A stretch of 54,577 bases of DNA, from NCBI GenBank assembly GCA_913046335.1, contig CAJWSU010000009.1:1-54577 (forward strand), in the 5' to 3' direction. Position 1 is the stretch's first letter; each line of letters starts with the position of its first letter. The position numbers and the translations under genes are program-made. Under the pieces are notes generated by a model, which ran no database searches, was not told the origin of the DNA, and saw only the letters and a list, made by a program, of their open reading frames with translations. The stretch comes from TMED109 sp002684605 (GTDB lineage Bacteria; Pseudomonadota; Alphaproteobacteria; TMED109). Shown piece after piece: positions 26,273 to 35,669 of this stretch.

Positions 26273-27196
26273 CTATTTATTAGAACCATTTTCATGAGGA
26301 GATAATGCTGCATAGACAGCTTTATGCATATACGTATCAATACCGTGTTTAACTCCAAGTCTATCTATAGCTCCATTTAAAGCAGAGGATTCTAACTTTT
26401 CTCCATTTTCAAGTGCAGGTAAAATGGATGCTTTCATTGGAGGCGGTAAAGAATCTAATAGTTTCATAGTTAGCTCTACTTGATTGTCAGGCAATATTAT
26501 ATTTTCAGCTATAGCTACAGCTAATGCTTCTTCAGTTAATTTTTTCATAAAATTTCTAGTATCAGGGTTTGAGAGGCATTCACCTAATGGCAACCTAGTT
26601 AGACAGTTAGCTCCAGCCATTGTACATATCATGATAACTTTTTGCCACAAGTCACTTTCAATATTATCAGGAATAGAATTATTAATTCCAGATTCTTCAC
26701 ATGCATTCTTAAATTCTAAAATTTTTGTAGTTTTTATATTATCAAATGCCCCAAATTTTAGCATTTGCATAGCTGAGTTATGTCTTATAACACCAGGTTC
26801 AGAGATCAATGCACTAATAGCAGCAACACCACCTATAACATTATTAACTCCTAAAACTTTTTGCATAATTTCAATATGACCTAATCCATTAAGAAAAGGT
26901 ATTACTATAGTTTCTGTGCCAACAACAGGCTTTATTAAATAAGAAGAAGACTCTGTATCGAATGACTTTACACAAAAAAGAACTACATCAGCAATGCCAA
27001 AGTCTGATGGTTTATCACTTGCTTTTGCAGGATGTATTATCATGTCGCCTAATTCACTTAGGATTTTTAAACCATTTTTTTTAATAGCTTCTAAATGTTT
27101 CCCTCTTGCAATAAAAGCTACATCATGACCAGCATTTGCAAGTCTAGCACCAAAATATCCTCCTACTCCTCCAGTTCCCATAATAACTATTTTCAT
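26273..27196 (-). CDS. panE: 2-dehydropantoate 2-reductase family protein (PanE-like)
   Basis: A 307-residue NADPH-dependent ketopantoate reductase family enzyme. The Rossmann motif GTGGVGGYFGARLANAGH is at the N-terminus (about 7-24). The central catalytic Lys is in DLWQKVIMICTMAG (about 180-193). The C-terminal helical domain has Asn/Glu contacts (ENGEKLESSALNGAIDRLG), where classical PanE has KxEIxxxNG; this resembles the substrate-site motif. It would make pantoate for CoA synthesis, but the family includes paralogues acting on other 2-oxo acids and one is often found in catabolic loci. RBS AAAGGAT precedes the start. The 305-bp gap to tauE is its promoter region. Confidence 0.8.
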   Translation of the reverse strand: MKIVIMGTGGVGGYFGARLANAGHDVAFIARGKHLEAIKKNGLKILSELGDMIIHPAKASDKPSDFGIADVVLFCVKSFDTESSSYLIKPVVGTETIVIPFLNGLGHIEIMQKVLGVNNVIGGVAAISALISEPGVIRHNSAMQMLKFGAFDNIKTTKILEFKNACEESGINNSIPDNIESDLWQKVIMICTMAGANCLTRLPLGECLSNPDTRNFMKKLTEEALAVAIAENIILPDNQVELTMKLLDSLPPPMKASILPALENGEKLESSALNGAIDRLGVKHGIDTYMHKAVYAALSPHENGSNK

Positions 27197-27501
27197 ATCG
27201 TATCCTTTATTATTTAATTAATAATTTTATATATTATATTCACCTAAATTAAATATAATATTCAAGAATTTTTATTGCATAACTTGCATGTAATTTATGA
27301 ATAAGTTTAGAAAAAATATTTTTATTGAATTAGTTTTATAAGATAAATTGCTAAATTGCATAATGATTGTGTCTTTACATATCTAATTAATATAATATAG
27401 TTAATTATGGAAAATATATTAATTAGCTTAAAACAAGTTACCGGCAAAATAAATAAAGTAACTTATTCCTCTAAGATATTCACAAATAAAAATAGAATTT
27501 A
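27197..27501. other. 305-bp AT-rich divergent intergenic region
   Basis: This gap separates the divergent panE-like and tauE/PDO transcripts and should carry both promoters. It contains a direct repeat ATTGCATAA at 27274-27282 and 27355-27363. A 31-codon reading frame (27407-27502) touches the tauE start as TAATG, but has no ribosome-binding site or recognisable sequence, so I do not call it a gene. No RNA element was recognised. Confidence 0.5.
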
Positions 27502-28299
27502 ATGATAATAACAGGGTATTTTCTTTCTAGTATTATGGGGTTTGTATTAGGAAGTATTGGTGCTGGTGGTTCCATTTTAATCTTACCTATTTTAGTTTAC
27601 TTTATTGGGGTTAACCCGACATTAGCGACAAGTTATTCATTAATCATTGTAGGCCTAACAGCTTTAATAGGTAGTTTGAGTTATATAAAAAATAAGCAAA
27701 TTAATTTTTCTATTGCATTAATATTCGCCATTCCGTCTTTAATAGCAGTTTATTTAACGAGAAGGTACTTCCTTCCAGTTTTGCCAGATAATATTAATTT
27801 ATTTGATTTCATTATTACTAAAGATCATTTTATTATGTTCTTGTTTTCAATATTAATGATTTTAGCAGCAATATTTATGATTAGATCAAAGGATAATAAA
27901 AATAGCGCTATAGCAAATAATCCTTCCTTTACAAATAATGTTATTATTATTATCGAAGGTATTGCAGTTGGTTTTTTCACTGGAATAATAGGAGCAGGAG
28001 GCGGTTTCTTAATAATACCTGCGTTAGTATTATTTACAGGCTTAGATATGAAAGCTGCAGTTGGTAGCTCTCTTTTCATTATTTTTATAAAATCTTTATT
28101 TGGCTTTCTAGGAGATTATCAATCAGGAGTAAGTATTAATATTTATATCCTGTTAGGAATTATGAGTTTTACCACATTAGGCATGATAATGGGTGTATTT
28201 TTATCTAAGAAAACAAAATCTTCTATTCTAAAAAAATGCTTTGGCTGGTTTATTTTGTTAATTGGTTTTTTAATCCTTATTAAAGAAGTCATAATATGA
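27502..28299 (+). CDS. TauE/SafE family sulfite/sulfonate-type exporter
   Basis: A 265-residue integral membrane protein with about eight helices arranged as two homologous halves. Each half opens with the family glycine motif (LGSIGAGGSILILPIL near residue 15; FTGIIGAGGGFLIIPALVLF near 155). TauE/SafE proteins export small anions such as sulfite, sulfoacetate or thiosulfate. It overlaps the persulfide dioxygenase gene by 4 bp (ATGA). Since that enzyme makes sulfite from glutathione persulfide, the natural reading is removal of sulfite from the cell, as in bigR-type operons; the pairing is seen, the substrate inferred. Confidence 0.88.
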   Translation: MIITGYFLSSIMGFVLGSIGAGGSILILPILVYFIGVNPTLATSYSLIIVGLTALIGSLSYIKNKQINFSIALIFAIPSLIAVYLTRRYFLPVLPDNINLFDFIITKDHFIMFLFSILMILAAIFMIRSKDNKNSAIANNPSFTNNVIIIIEGIAVGFFTGIIGAGGGFLIIPALVLFTGLDMKAAVGSSLFIIFIKSLFGFLGDYQSGVSINIYILLGIMSFTTLGMIMGVFLSKKTKSSILKKCFGWFILLIGFLILIKEVII

Positions 28300-29153
28300 G
28301 AGTAAAGTATTTCTATGATAAAGCATCATCTACTTTTAGTTATGTGATAATTGATAGTGATACTTCCATATGTGCCATTATTGATCCTGTTCTTGAATAC
28401 AATCAATATACAGGAAAGTACGCTAATGTTAATGCCGATAAAATTATTAAATTTATTAAAAAAAATAATTTAAAATGTACCTGGGTTTTAGAAACGCATA
28501 TTCATGCCGATCATTTTACAGCTGCGGGTTATCTAAAATCAAAACTTAATATTAAAGTAGGGATTGGAGAAGGAGTAAAATCTATACTTAATTATTGGGC
28601 AGATATATTTAATATTAATAATGAAGTGCAACATGAAGGAAAACATTTTGATAAATTATTCTTCGACAATGAAATTATTAAAATAGGTAATCTCAATATT
28701 ACTGTTATTAATTCACCAGGACATACTCCTGGTTGTGTTTCATATTATGTAAAAGATAGAATATTTGTGGGTGATACATTATTTATGCCAAATCAAGGAA
28801 CTGCAAGGGCAGATTTTCCAGGAGGTAGTTCATCTATTTTATATAAATCTATAAAAAAAATATTAAGTTTACCATCAAAAACAAAAATTTATATCTGTCA
28901 TGATTATCCAAAAGTATTTGGTGGCCAGAAGTGCATGAGTACAGTAGGTATACAAAATGAAAAAAATATTATGATTAATAAAAATGTTTCCTTATCTGAG
29001 TTTGTTAAATTAAGAAATAAGAGAGATTCTGAAATAGAGCCACCAAATTTAATTTATCCTTCTATTCAAGTCAATATTAGAAATGGTGATTTAGGTAAGC
29101 AAGAAAGCAATGGAGTAAAATATATAAAAATCCCAATCCAGAATTATAGATAA
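28296..29153 (+). CDS. MBL-fold persulfide dioxygenase (ETHE1-like)
   Basis: A 285-residue metallo-beta-lactamase fold protein of the ETHE1/persulfide dioxygenase group, which uses one iron and O2 to convert glutathione persulfide to sulfite and glutathione. Metal motif THIHADHFTA (about 68-77), second His in SPGHTPGCVSYY (about 139-150), Asp in FVGDTLF and final His in ICHDY are present. GTARADFPGGS is typical of this group. The length slightly exceeds 250 because of a C-terminal tail (about 240-285). It is translationally coupled with TauE upstream. Together with FccAB and the sulfurtransferase at 37326 it forms the sulfur part of the window. Confidence 0.9.
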   Translation: MRVKYFYDKASSTFSYVIIDSDTSICAIIDPVLEYNQYTGKYANVNADKIIKFIKKNNLKCTWVLETHIHADHFTAAGYLKSKLNIKVGIGEGVKSILNYWADIFNINNEVQHEGKHFDKLFFDNEIIKIGNLNITVINSPGHTPGCVSYYVKDRIFVGDTLFMPNQGTARADFPGGSSSILYKSIKKILSLPSKTKIYICHDYPKVFGGQKCMSTVGIQNEKNIMINKNVSLSEFVKLRNKRDSEIEPPNLIYPSIQVNIRNGDLGKQESNGVKYIKIPIQNYR

Positions 29154-29266
29154 ATATAATTTATGTAATAAAATAAATTTAATTAATATTTACAATTAAT
29201 TTTTAACTTTATATCATTATTTTAGAGTTTTACAATCTAATTCATTGTGTAATAAAGGGGTAATAT

Positions 29267-29611
29267 ATGAATTATTTAAAGTTATTAACTACCTTAAATT
29301 TAGATTTAAATAATGGAAATACGGGTAGCGTAAAATTTTTTAGAATTAGTATTTATTCAACATTTATATGGTTTCAAGTGCTAATATTTTTTTATAAAAA
29401 AGAGGACCTTAACACAGAACAGTTATTAAGAGAAAAATTTTTGTCAAATATATCAAGACCCACAGTATTTAAAATAATAGATAATGCTGTCGCTCAAGGA
29501 TACTTGATTAAAGTAGTTGATTCTAAAGACCATAGAAAATTTAATATTAAACCTTCAAAAATAACTGTAAAAGAATATGAAACATGGGCTCAAATATATA
29601 AAGGTTATTAA
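29267..29611 (+). CDS. small winged-helix, MarR-like DNA-binding protein
   Basis: A 114-residue protein, not recognised at family level. Residues about 60-105 read as a winged helix: FLSNISRPTVFKIIDNAVAQ (recognition helix region) followed by GYLIKVVDSKDHRKFNIKPS, the DxRxx wing typical of MarR/PadR-like proteins. The N-terminal part (FFRISIYSTFIWFQVLIFFY) is a hydrophobic helix that could pack in a dimer. RBS AAGGGG precedes the ATG. It lies 113 bp after the persulfide dioxygenase gene and 21 bp before the methyltransferase, so it may regulate either; not shown. Confidence 0.65.
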   Translation: MNYLKLLTTLNLDLNNGNTGSVKFFRISIYSTFIWFQVLIFFYKKEDLNTEQLLREKFLSNISRPTVFKIIDNAVAQGYLIKVVDSKDHRKFNIKPSKITVKEYETWAQIYKGY

Positions 29612-29632
29612 TTTATATAATAAAATAAATTT

Positions 29633-30295
29633 ATGATTAAGAAAAAAAATATTGCTAATGAGTTTTTGCAAGATGCATATAAATTAAAAACTCCAGAAGA
29701 TAGTATTAATTATTATAAACGTTTTTCAAAAACGTATGATGAGACATTTGCTAATGGTTTAGACTATGTTTACCCTAAAAGTGTTGCTTTAGAGTTTTAT
29801 AAACATTATACGGGTAAAGGAAATATCTGTGATATAGGATGTGGCACTGGTTTAGTAGGAGAGGAATTATATTTTATTAATTCTAATTTAATTATTGATG
29901 GTGTTGATATATCTCCTGACATGACAGCTATAGCAAAAAGTAAAAATATTTATAGAAATTTTTATAATGTAGATTTAACTAAGCCAATAAAAAATATTTC
30001 AAATAACTATTCAGCATTAATAAGTGTAGGAACTTTCACTCACGGGCATTTAGGACCTAATGCTATAATTAATTTATTATCTATATGTAAAAAAAATGCT
30101 TTGCTGACTCTAGGAATAAACGCCCTTCATTATAGGAAACAAGGTTTCGATTTATTTTTAAATAAATTAGAGACAATTGGTAGAATTAAAATAGTTAAAG
30201 TCTCATCAAAACCTATTTATGATTTAAAGGGTGAAACTAAGGTTGAAGAAAATCAATTAGGTTTAGTATGTACCTTTATTAAGGTGCATGATTAA
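29633..30295 (+). CDS. class I SAM-dependent methyltransferase
   Basis: A 220-residue protein with a Rossmann-type methyltransferase core. SAM motif I is CDIGCGTGLVGEEL (about residues 64-77), the acidic residue at the end of beta 2 is in DGVDISPDM (about 90-98), and a motif with VGTFTHGHLGP follows near 137. The N-terminal region (KTYDETFANG) resembles Williams-Beuren syndrome protein-like methyltransferases. Substrate unknown. The gene probably follows the small winged-helix gene on one transcript and overlaps the convergent SDR gene by 4 bp. Confidence 0.82.
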   Translation: MIKKKNIANEFLQDAYKLKTPEDSINYYKRFSKTYDETFANGLDYVYPKSVALEFYKHYTGKGNICDIGCGTGLVGEELYFINSNLIIDGVDISPDMTAIAKSKNIYRNFYNVDLTKPIKNISNNYSALISVGTFTHGHLGPNAIINLLSICKKNALLTLGINALHYRKQGFDLFLNKLETIGRIKIVKVSSKPIYDLKGETKVEENQLGLVCTFIKVHD

Positions 30296-31056
30296 ACTAT
30301 GGTCACTCCACTATCAACAGAAATTATTTGTCCTGTAGTAATAGGAGATTCATTAGATGCTAGATACACAGCTAAATCTGCAACATGTATTGGCTCTCCT
30401 AAGCCTAATAAATGAGTTTTAGATATTGTATCAATTTCTGGACTAGATTCTAATAATTTTTTAACTCTGTCTGATAAAGTTACGGAGGGTGCAATGGCGT
30501 TAACTCTAATTTTGTCCGGTGCGTATTCAACAGCCATTGATCGAGTCATCGATGTTATTGCTCCTTTAACAGCTGTATAGCAATCTCTTCCTGGTAGAGC
30601 CATTAAGGCTACATTTGAGGACATATTAATCACTGAACCTCCTCCCGATTTAGCTATTTCAGGAATTGCGTATTTTGAGCAAAGAAAGGTGCCAAGTAAA
30701 TCTAAATTAATACATCTCCAAAACTCTTCTAATGGAGCTTCTGTTACTGGACCATCTTGTAGTGTTGATCCGCCGGCATTATTATGAAGTATATTAATTT
30801 TACCATATAGTTCTATGGTTTTTCTAATTGCTTTCTTTACGCTCTCTTCATCACTAACATTTGTTTTAAGGAAATAAGCATCTCCACCTGACTTCTTTCC
30901 TTTATTTTTGGCAGATATAGCAGCTTCTTTTCCAGTCTTTTCATCAATTTCTGCTATCATTACTTTAGCTCCTTCTTCAGCAAAACGTTCAGCAGTCGCA
31001 CGACCTATTCCACCACCCCCTCCAGTTATAAAGGCTACTTTTCCTTTTAATCTCAA
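30292..31056 (-). CDS. SDR family oxidoreductase, coupled to amine oxidase gene
   Basis: A 254-residue classical SDR: ITGGGGGIGRATAERFAEEG (about 10-29), NNAGG (about 90), INMSS with the catalytic Ser, and YTAVK (about 159-163). The C-terminus GQIISVDSGVTIV is typical of glucose/3-oxoacyl dehydrogenase-type members. The start is a TTG at 31056, preceded by GGAGA eight bases away; no ATG is available near the motif. It lies 14 bp behind the stop of the GcvT-type oxidoreductase and should be co-transcribed, perhaps acting on the aldehyde or alcohol released by that enzyme; inference. Confidence 0.84.
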   Translation of the reverse strand: MRLKGKVAFITGGGGGIGRATAERFAEEGAKVMIAEIDEKTGKEAAISAKNKGKKSGGDAYFLKTNVSDEESVKKAIRKTIELYGKINILHNNAGGSTLQDGPVTEAPLEEFWRCINLDLLGTFLCSKYAIPEIAKSGGGSVINMSSNVALMALPGRDCYTAVKGAITSMTRSMAVEYAPDKIRVNAIAPSVTLSDRVKKLLESSPEIDTISKTHLLGLGEPIHVADLAVYLASNESPITTGQIISVDSGVTIV

Positions 31057-31070
31057 AACTTATTCTCCGA

Positions 31071-33542
31071 TTACAATTTTGTTTTTAAAGATTTAGGGTC
31101 ATACATTGATTGAATACTTACATCAGCATCAATGATACTTCCCGCTACATCGATTTGATAATTTGATGCTAATATATTTTTTAAACTTTCACCAATTTCT
31201 TTACATTTAATATATCCAAGTCCTACCGCACCCTTCAAATGATGACCATAATTGCCACTAGTAATATGCCCTACAATTTTACCGTCGCGTAGAATAGGTT
31301 CATTATGATATAATAAAGGTTCGGAATCTTTTAGACGAAATTGTAATAATATATTTTTAAAACCTTCGTTTCTTTTTTTGATTATGGCATTTTTTCCAAT
31401 CATACTTCCAAATTTACCATCAGGTTTATTTTCTTTTACCACAAACCCTAAGCCTGCTTCTAAAACATTATCTTCATTTGATATATCATATCCAAAATGT
31501 CTATAGCCTTTTTCTATTCTGCAGCTATCCATTGCATGAAGTCCACAGAGTTTAATAGGATGATCAATATTTCTTTCCATCAATTTATCAAATACATGAT
31601 TTGACAAATCATTAGCTACATATATTTCCCATCCAAGTTCTCCTACATATGACACACGATGAGCTCTTGCTTTAGCATAACCTATATCAATTTCTTGCAT
31701 ACATGAGAAAGGAAAATCATTGTTAGATAAACTATTTGATATCATGGGTTGTAAAAATTCTCTAGATTGTGGGCCCATTATTACAAAAACTGCTTCAGAG
31801 ACGGTTACATCTATTGCAACTGCATGAGCATTGTTAGGAATATTTTTTTTTATCCAATGAAGGTCTCTATGAATAGTGTCTGCTGGGGTAACTATTAGAA
31901 ACTCTTCCAATGTAAGTCTTGTAATAGTGACATCAGCTTCAATAGAACCTGTTTCATTTAAAAACTGTGTATATATTATTTTACCAGGTTCTATAGCTAC
32001 ATTATTTGCAGCGATCCTTTGTAACACATCTTCAGAATCTTTTCCTATTACTTTAATTTTACCAAAGCTGGACATATCAAATAGTCCTACTTTATTTCTT
32101 ATAGCATGATGTTCATCTGCACTATATTGAAACCAATTTTGACGTTTCCAGCTATATTCATATTTAGGAACAATTCCTTTTTTAAATTCTTTATGAGGTA
32201 AAAACCAATTTGCTCTTTCCCAACCTGATGCTTCTCCAAAGCATGCTCCTAAATTTTTAAGTTTTTCGTGAATTGGCGAAAGTCTAATATTTCTCGCTGT
32301 TTCAACTTGTCTATAAGGGAAATGATCAGCATATAATAATCCTAATGTTTCTGAGACTCTCTCTTTCAAATAATTACGATTATTTTGAAAAGGTTGTACC
32401 CTTCTTATATCAACATCCCATAAATCAATTTGAGAGTTACCTTTATCCATCCAATCAGCAAGTACTTTTCCTACTCCTCCAGCGGATTGAATTCCAACAG
32501 AATTAAAACCTGCAGCAACAAAGAAATTTTTTAATTCTGGTGCTTCTCCTAATAAATATCGATCATCGGCGGTAAAACTTTCTGGACCGTTAAAAAATGT
32601 ATGTATACCCGCTGTCTCCATATAGGGTAAACGCTTGATTGCTTTTTCTAGAATTGGTTCAAAATGATCAAAATCATCGGGAAGGGTATCAAATTCAAAA
32701 TCTTCTGAAATACCATTCATACCCCAAGGTTTAGATTTAAGTTCAAAACATCCTAGAAGAATTTTTCCTGCATCTTCTTTATAGTAGGAACTTTCATCAG
32801 GAACTCTTAGTACAGGAAGGTTAGGTTTTAACCCTTGTATATTTTCTGTTACTATATAAAAATGTTCACATGCATGAAGGGGGATAGCTACGCCAGCTTT
32901 TTTTCCTATTTCATGAGCCCACATTCCTGCTGCATTTACTATATAATCGCATTCTATATACCCATCTGACGTCATAACTCCCTTAACTTTGTTATTAGTT
33001 TGGTCTATATCGGTTACCTTAATACCTTGAATTATATTCACACCAAAGTTTCGTGCTCCTTTAGCTAAGGCTTGTGTAATATTAACGGGATCTGCTTGTC
33101 CATCTTTTGGAAGCCATAATCCACCTACTGCATCATCAACTTTTAATGTTGGATATTTTTCAGCAATTTCATCAGGTGTGATCTCATCTATTTCTACTCC
33201 AAAAGACCGAGCCATTCCTGCAGATCTTTTTAATTCTTCCATACGTTCATTATTTAATGCTACAGTAATTGACCCATTACGTTTAAAACCAGTTGAAAGG
33301 CCTGTTTCTTTTTCAAGTTCTTGGTATAATTCTTGAGAATACTTTGCTAGTCGAGTCATATTTTTGGTTGCTCTTAATTGAGCAATCAAACCAGCAGCAT
33401 GCCAGGTAGTGCCACAAGTTAATTGTTTTCTTTCAAGTAAAACTACATCTTTCCATCCAATTTTTCCAAGGTGGTATGCTACAGAACATCCAATAACTCC
33501 TCCACCTATTATTATTACTTTAGCTTTTTTAGGAATAGACAT
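31071..33542 (-). CDS. dimethylglycine/sarcosine dehydrogenase-like FAD + GcvT enzyme
   Basis: An 823-residue two-part enzyme. Residues about 1-380 are a DAO-type FAD domain (VIIGGGVIGCSVAYHLG; TTWHAAGL, whose His is the site of covalent flavin in DMGDH/SDH). About 380-450 is the linking FAO_M domain, and about 450-823 the aminomethyltransferase (GcvT) fold that channels the formaldehyde unit to tetrahydrofolate (YTQFLNETGSIEADVTITRL, GELGWEIYV, CGLHAMDSCRIEKGYRHFG). The family demethylates N-methyl glycines, which fits the osmolyte diet of marine bacteria; the exact substrate cannot be read. RBS AGGAG is five bases upstream. The leader carries inverted and direct repeats (33557-33666). The SDR downstream is in the same operon. 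Confidence 0.88.
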   Translation of the reverse strand: MSIPKKAKVIIIGGGVIGCSVAYHLGKIGWKDVVLLERKQLTCGTTWHAAGLIAQLRATKNMTRLAKYSQELYQELEKETGLSTGFKRNGSITVALNNERMEELKRSAGMARSFGVEIDEITPDEIAEKYPTLKVDDAVGGLWLPKDGQADPVNITQALAKGARNFGVNIIQGIKVTDIDQTNNKVKGVMTSDGYIECDYIVNAAGMWAHEIGKKAGVAIPLHACEHFYIVTENIQGLKPNLPVLRVPDESSYYKEDAGKILLGCFELKSKPWGMNGISEDFEFDTLPDDFDHFEPILEKAIKRLPYMETAGIHTFFNGPESFTADDRYLLGEAPELKNFFVAAGFNSVGIQSAGGVGKVLADWMDKGNSQIDLWDVDIRRVQPFQNNRNYLKERVSETLGLLYADHFPYRQVETARNIRLSPIHEKLKNLGACFGEASGWERANWFLPHKEFKKGIVPKYEYSWKRQNWFQYSADEHHAIRNKVGLFDMSSFGKIKVIGKDSEDVLQRIAANNVAIEPGKIIYTQFLNETGSIEADVTITRLTLEEFLIVTPADTIHRDLHWIKKNIPNNAHAVAIDVTVSEAVFVIMGPQSREFLQPMISNSLSNNDFPFSCMQEIDIGYAKARAHRVSYVGELGWEIYVANDLSNHVFDKLMERNIDHPIKLCGLHAMDSCRIEKGYRHFGYDISNEDNVLEAGLGFVVKENKPDGKFGSMIGKNAIIKKRNEGFKNILLQFRLKDSEPLLYHNEPILRDGKIVGHITSGNYGHHLKGAVGLGYIKCKEIGESLKNILASNYQIDVAGSIIDADVSIQSMYDPKSLKTKL

Positions 33543-33556
33543 TCATTCTCCTGTAA

Positions 33557-33578
33557 AATACTAATTGAGCCTAGTATT
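33557..33578. promoter_or_regulatory. 7-8-7 inverted repeat in amine-oxidase leader
   Basis: AATACTA and TAGTATT, separated by eight bases, form a perfect inverted repeat ending 15 bp before the start of the GcvT-type gene. In RNA this would be a hairpin just before the ribosome-binding site; in DNA it could be an operator. It is notable because its loop contains one copy of a repeated 9-mer (see next entry). Confidence 0.35.
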
Positions 33579-33666
33579 AAATAAAAAAAATGTTAAACAA
33601 TAATTTAAATAATATTAATATATAATGAATTTATAGGTTTAATTGATAACAATAGACTTGAGCCTA
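33566..33666. repeat. direct repeat of TTGAGCCTA (two copies)
   Basis: The 9-mer TTGAGCCTA occurs at 33566-33574 and again at 33658-33666, both in the 190-bp gap upstream of the amine-oxidase gene. The gap is otherwise almost pure A/T, so a G+C-containing 9-mer occurring twice stands out. It is a candidate regulator-binding site. Confidence 0.35.
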
Positions 33667-33732
33667 AAATCAATTATTTAAGAATTTTGTATAGTATTTA
33701 TATCATGTTAGAACACTGTAAGAGTTAAATGT

Positions 33733-34431
33733 TTACTGGCATCCTTGATAGTTATTACTTATACATTTTTTTGCTAATGTTTGTGCTTCTTCTATTTCTG
33801 CTACTGACATCTTCTTAACTACAATCATAGTATTATTTTTTGCAGTTTTCTGTCCTTGGGCAGCAGCAAGATTATACCACATATAAGCAAATACCATACT
33901 TTGATCAATACCATGGCCATTTTCATACATATAACCTAAACTGGTTTGAGCATCCATGTGCCCTTGTTTTGCAGAATAACTAAATAGTTTAACTGCTAAT
34001 TTATAATCTTGGGTAACACCTTTTCCATTAGCATATTTTAAACCTAAATTATTTTGAGAAAGTGCATCTCCTTGTTCTGCTGCAAGACGATACCATTTAA
34101 CAGCTTCTTCATCATCTCGGATGTTATTATCTCCATTAGTATAAATATAGCCAAGAGTACTTTGTGAAGATATATCTCCTTGCTCAGCAGCAAGACGGAA
34201 CCATTTAATTGCTTCATTTGTATCTTGAGAAACACCATGTCCATATATATACATCTGTCCTAGCATATATTGAGGAATAACTTCGCCATTTTCTGCAAGC
34301 GGTCTCCATTCTTTAAGAGCTGTAGAAAAGTCTCCAGCTCTTGCAGCATCTAAACCTTTTTGTAAATCTGCTCCATAAGTAACAGAAAAATTTACCCAAA
34401 TTAAAAAAAATATAGTTTTTAAATACTTCAT
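33733..34431 (-). CDS. exported Sel1-repeat protein
   Basis: A 232-residue protein. From the ATG at 34431 (AAGGAT upstream) it has a signal peptide (MKYLKTIFFLIWVNFSVTYG); the longer open frame to 34509 adds an implausible leader. It then has four to five Sel1/TPR-like repeats of 36 residues with the recurring A-WFRLAAEQGD / S-LGYIYTNG pattern (for example LAAEQGDISSQSTLG, LAAEQGDALSQNNLG, SAKQGHMDAQTSLG), and a C-terminal helix with two Cys (KKCISNNYQGC), probably a disulfide. Sel1 proteins are periplasmic scaffolds for protein-protein contacts. The partner is unknown. It is transcribed alone, divergent to pirin. Confidence 0.88.
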   Translation of the reverse strand: MKYLKTIFFLIWVNFSVTYGADLQKGLDAARAGDFSTALKEWRPLAENGEVIPQYMLGQMYIYGHGVSQDTNEAIKWFRLAAEQGDISSQSTLGYIYTNGDNNIRDDEEAVKWYRLAAEQGDALSQNNLGLKYANGKGVTQDYKLAVKLFSYSAKQGHMDAQTSLGYMYENGHGIDQSMVFAYMWYNLAAAQGQKTAKNNTMIVVKKMSVAEIEEAQTLAKKCISNNYQGCQ

Positions 34432-34592
34432 AATGATCCTTAAAGTTATATTACATAGAATGAAAAGTTGCTTATACACATTACGTTTCTTCAATTTAAT
34501 ATGGATCACATCTAAACACTAAAAATTTTCCTATAGCATTTAAGGTAAATGATAATTAGAATGTTTATTTATATTAATAAGGATAAGAATTT

Positions 34593-35459
34593 ATGATTAA
34601 AAGAGTTATTAAAGTTTTTAAAGAAATAAATCGCCATTGGGTTGGTGATGGCTTCTATGTCTATGGTTTACTAAGGCCTGACAATGAAATAAATAAAGCT
34701 ATAAGTCCTTTTATTTTATTAGATTATGCTGCACCTATGTACTTTGAGCCTTCTCAAATATCTAAAGGTGTTGGGCGTCATCCACATAGAGGTTTTGAAA
34801 CAGTAACTTTTGCATATCAGGGTGAAGTTGAACATAAAGACTCATCTGGCGCTATTGGTACTATAAAAACAGGAGATATTCAGTGGATGACAGCTGGAAG
34901 GGGAATCATTCATGAGGAATTTCATTCAAGGGATTTTTCTAAAAGAGGTGGTCAATTTGAAATGGTCCAACTTTGGGTAAACCTTCCTAAAAATATTAAA
35001 ATGATAAAACCTTCATATCAAGCAATTATCAAAGAGAGCATACCAATAATAAAAGTACAGAATAATGTAACAATGAGAGTAATAGCTGGTAAATATAATA
35101 ATATTAAAGGGCCAGCTAATACTCATACAGAGATTAATATTTATGATATTTATTCAGAAAAAAAAGAAAATATTAATATTAAGCTTAGTGATGATAGTAA
35201 TACAATTGTTTTAATAATGAGAGGTAAGCTATCTATTAAAGGTATAGATTATCAAGAAAAAAGTATTGTAGTTTTAGAAAGAGAAAACAATTTATTGAGT
35301 TTTCATTCATCTAATAACTTTAAAGCCTTAATTCTAAATGGAAAGCCTATAGAAGAACCTTTAGTAGCTCATGGTCCTTTTGTTATGAATAATGAACAGG
35401 AAATTTTAACTGCTATTGAAGATTACCAAAATGGATCAATGGAGAATAATAGTCTTTAG
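34593..35459 (+). CDS. pirin family protein (bicupin)
   Basis: A 288-residue pirin. The metal-binding N-cupin is complete: GRHPHRGFETVTFAYQGEVEH (two His and a later His/Glu set), DIQWMTAGRGIIHEE, and FEMVQLWVNLP, the family hallmark. The C-cupin starts near residue 180 and ends with the NGKPIEEPLVAHGPFVMN signature. Bacterial pirins bind Fe and have been described as quercetin dioxygenases or regulatory proteins. RBS AAGGAT lies upstream. The stop is only four bases from the convergent tRNA-Asn gene. Confidence 0.92.
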   Translation: MIKRVIKVFKEINRHWVGDGFYVYGLLRPDNEINKAISPFILLDYAAPMYFEPSQISKGVGRHPHRGFETVTFAYQGEVEHKDSSGAIGTIKTGDIQWMTAGRGIIHEEFHSRDFSKRGGQFEMVQLWVNLPKNIKMIKPSYQAIIKESIPIIKVQNNVTMRVIAGKYNNIKGPANTHTEINIYDIYSEKKENINIKLSDDSNTIVLIMRGKLSIKGIDYQEKSIVVLERENNLLSFHSSNNFKALILNGKPIEEPLVAHGPFVMNNEQEILTAIEDYQNGSMENNSL

Positions 35460-35463
35460 TTAA

Positions 35464-35538
35464 TGGCTCCGCAGGTAGGATTTGAACCTACGACCGATCG
35501 ATTAACAGTCGATTGCTCTACCACTGAGCTACTGCGGA
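35464..35538 (-). tRNA. tRNA-Asn(GTT)
   Basis: On the minus strand this folds as a complete 75-base tRNA: acceptor TCCGCAG/CTGCGGA, D arm with AGCTCAGT-GGTAGAGC, anticodon arm with loop CTGTTAA and anticodon GTT (asparagine), T arm GTAGG-TTCAAAT-CCTAC, discriminator G and encoded CCA at 35466-35464. All stems pair fully. Confidence 0.97.
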
Positions 35539-35669
35539 ACATATTTCTATCTCTATACCAATGTAAATAGTTTTTGCCAAGTATTTCTATGAAAATAATA
35601 AATTTATAATTTTAGATTTATTATTAAATATATTAAGGTAATATATATTTATGTTCAGGGAGAAGTTTT

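Noticed and set aside
27407..27502. 31-codon frame touching the tauE start as TAATG
   Set aside because: No ribosome-binding site, no hydrophobic or other recognisable feature; overlap of this kind occurs by chance in AT-rich DNA.
33543..33732. Possible glycine or SAM riboswitch before the amine-oxidase gene
   Set aside because: None of the conserved riboswitch core motifs is present; only the simple repeats reported above.
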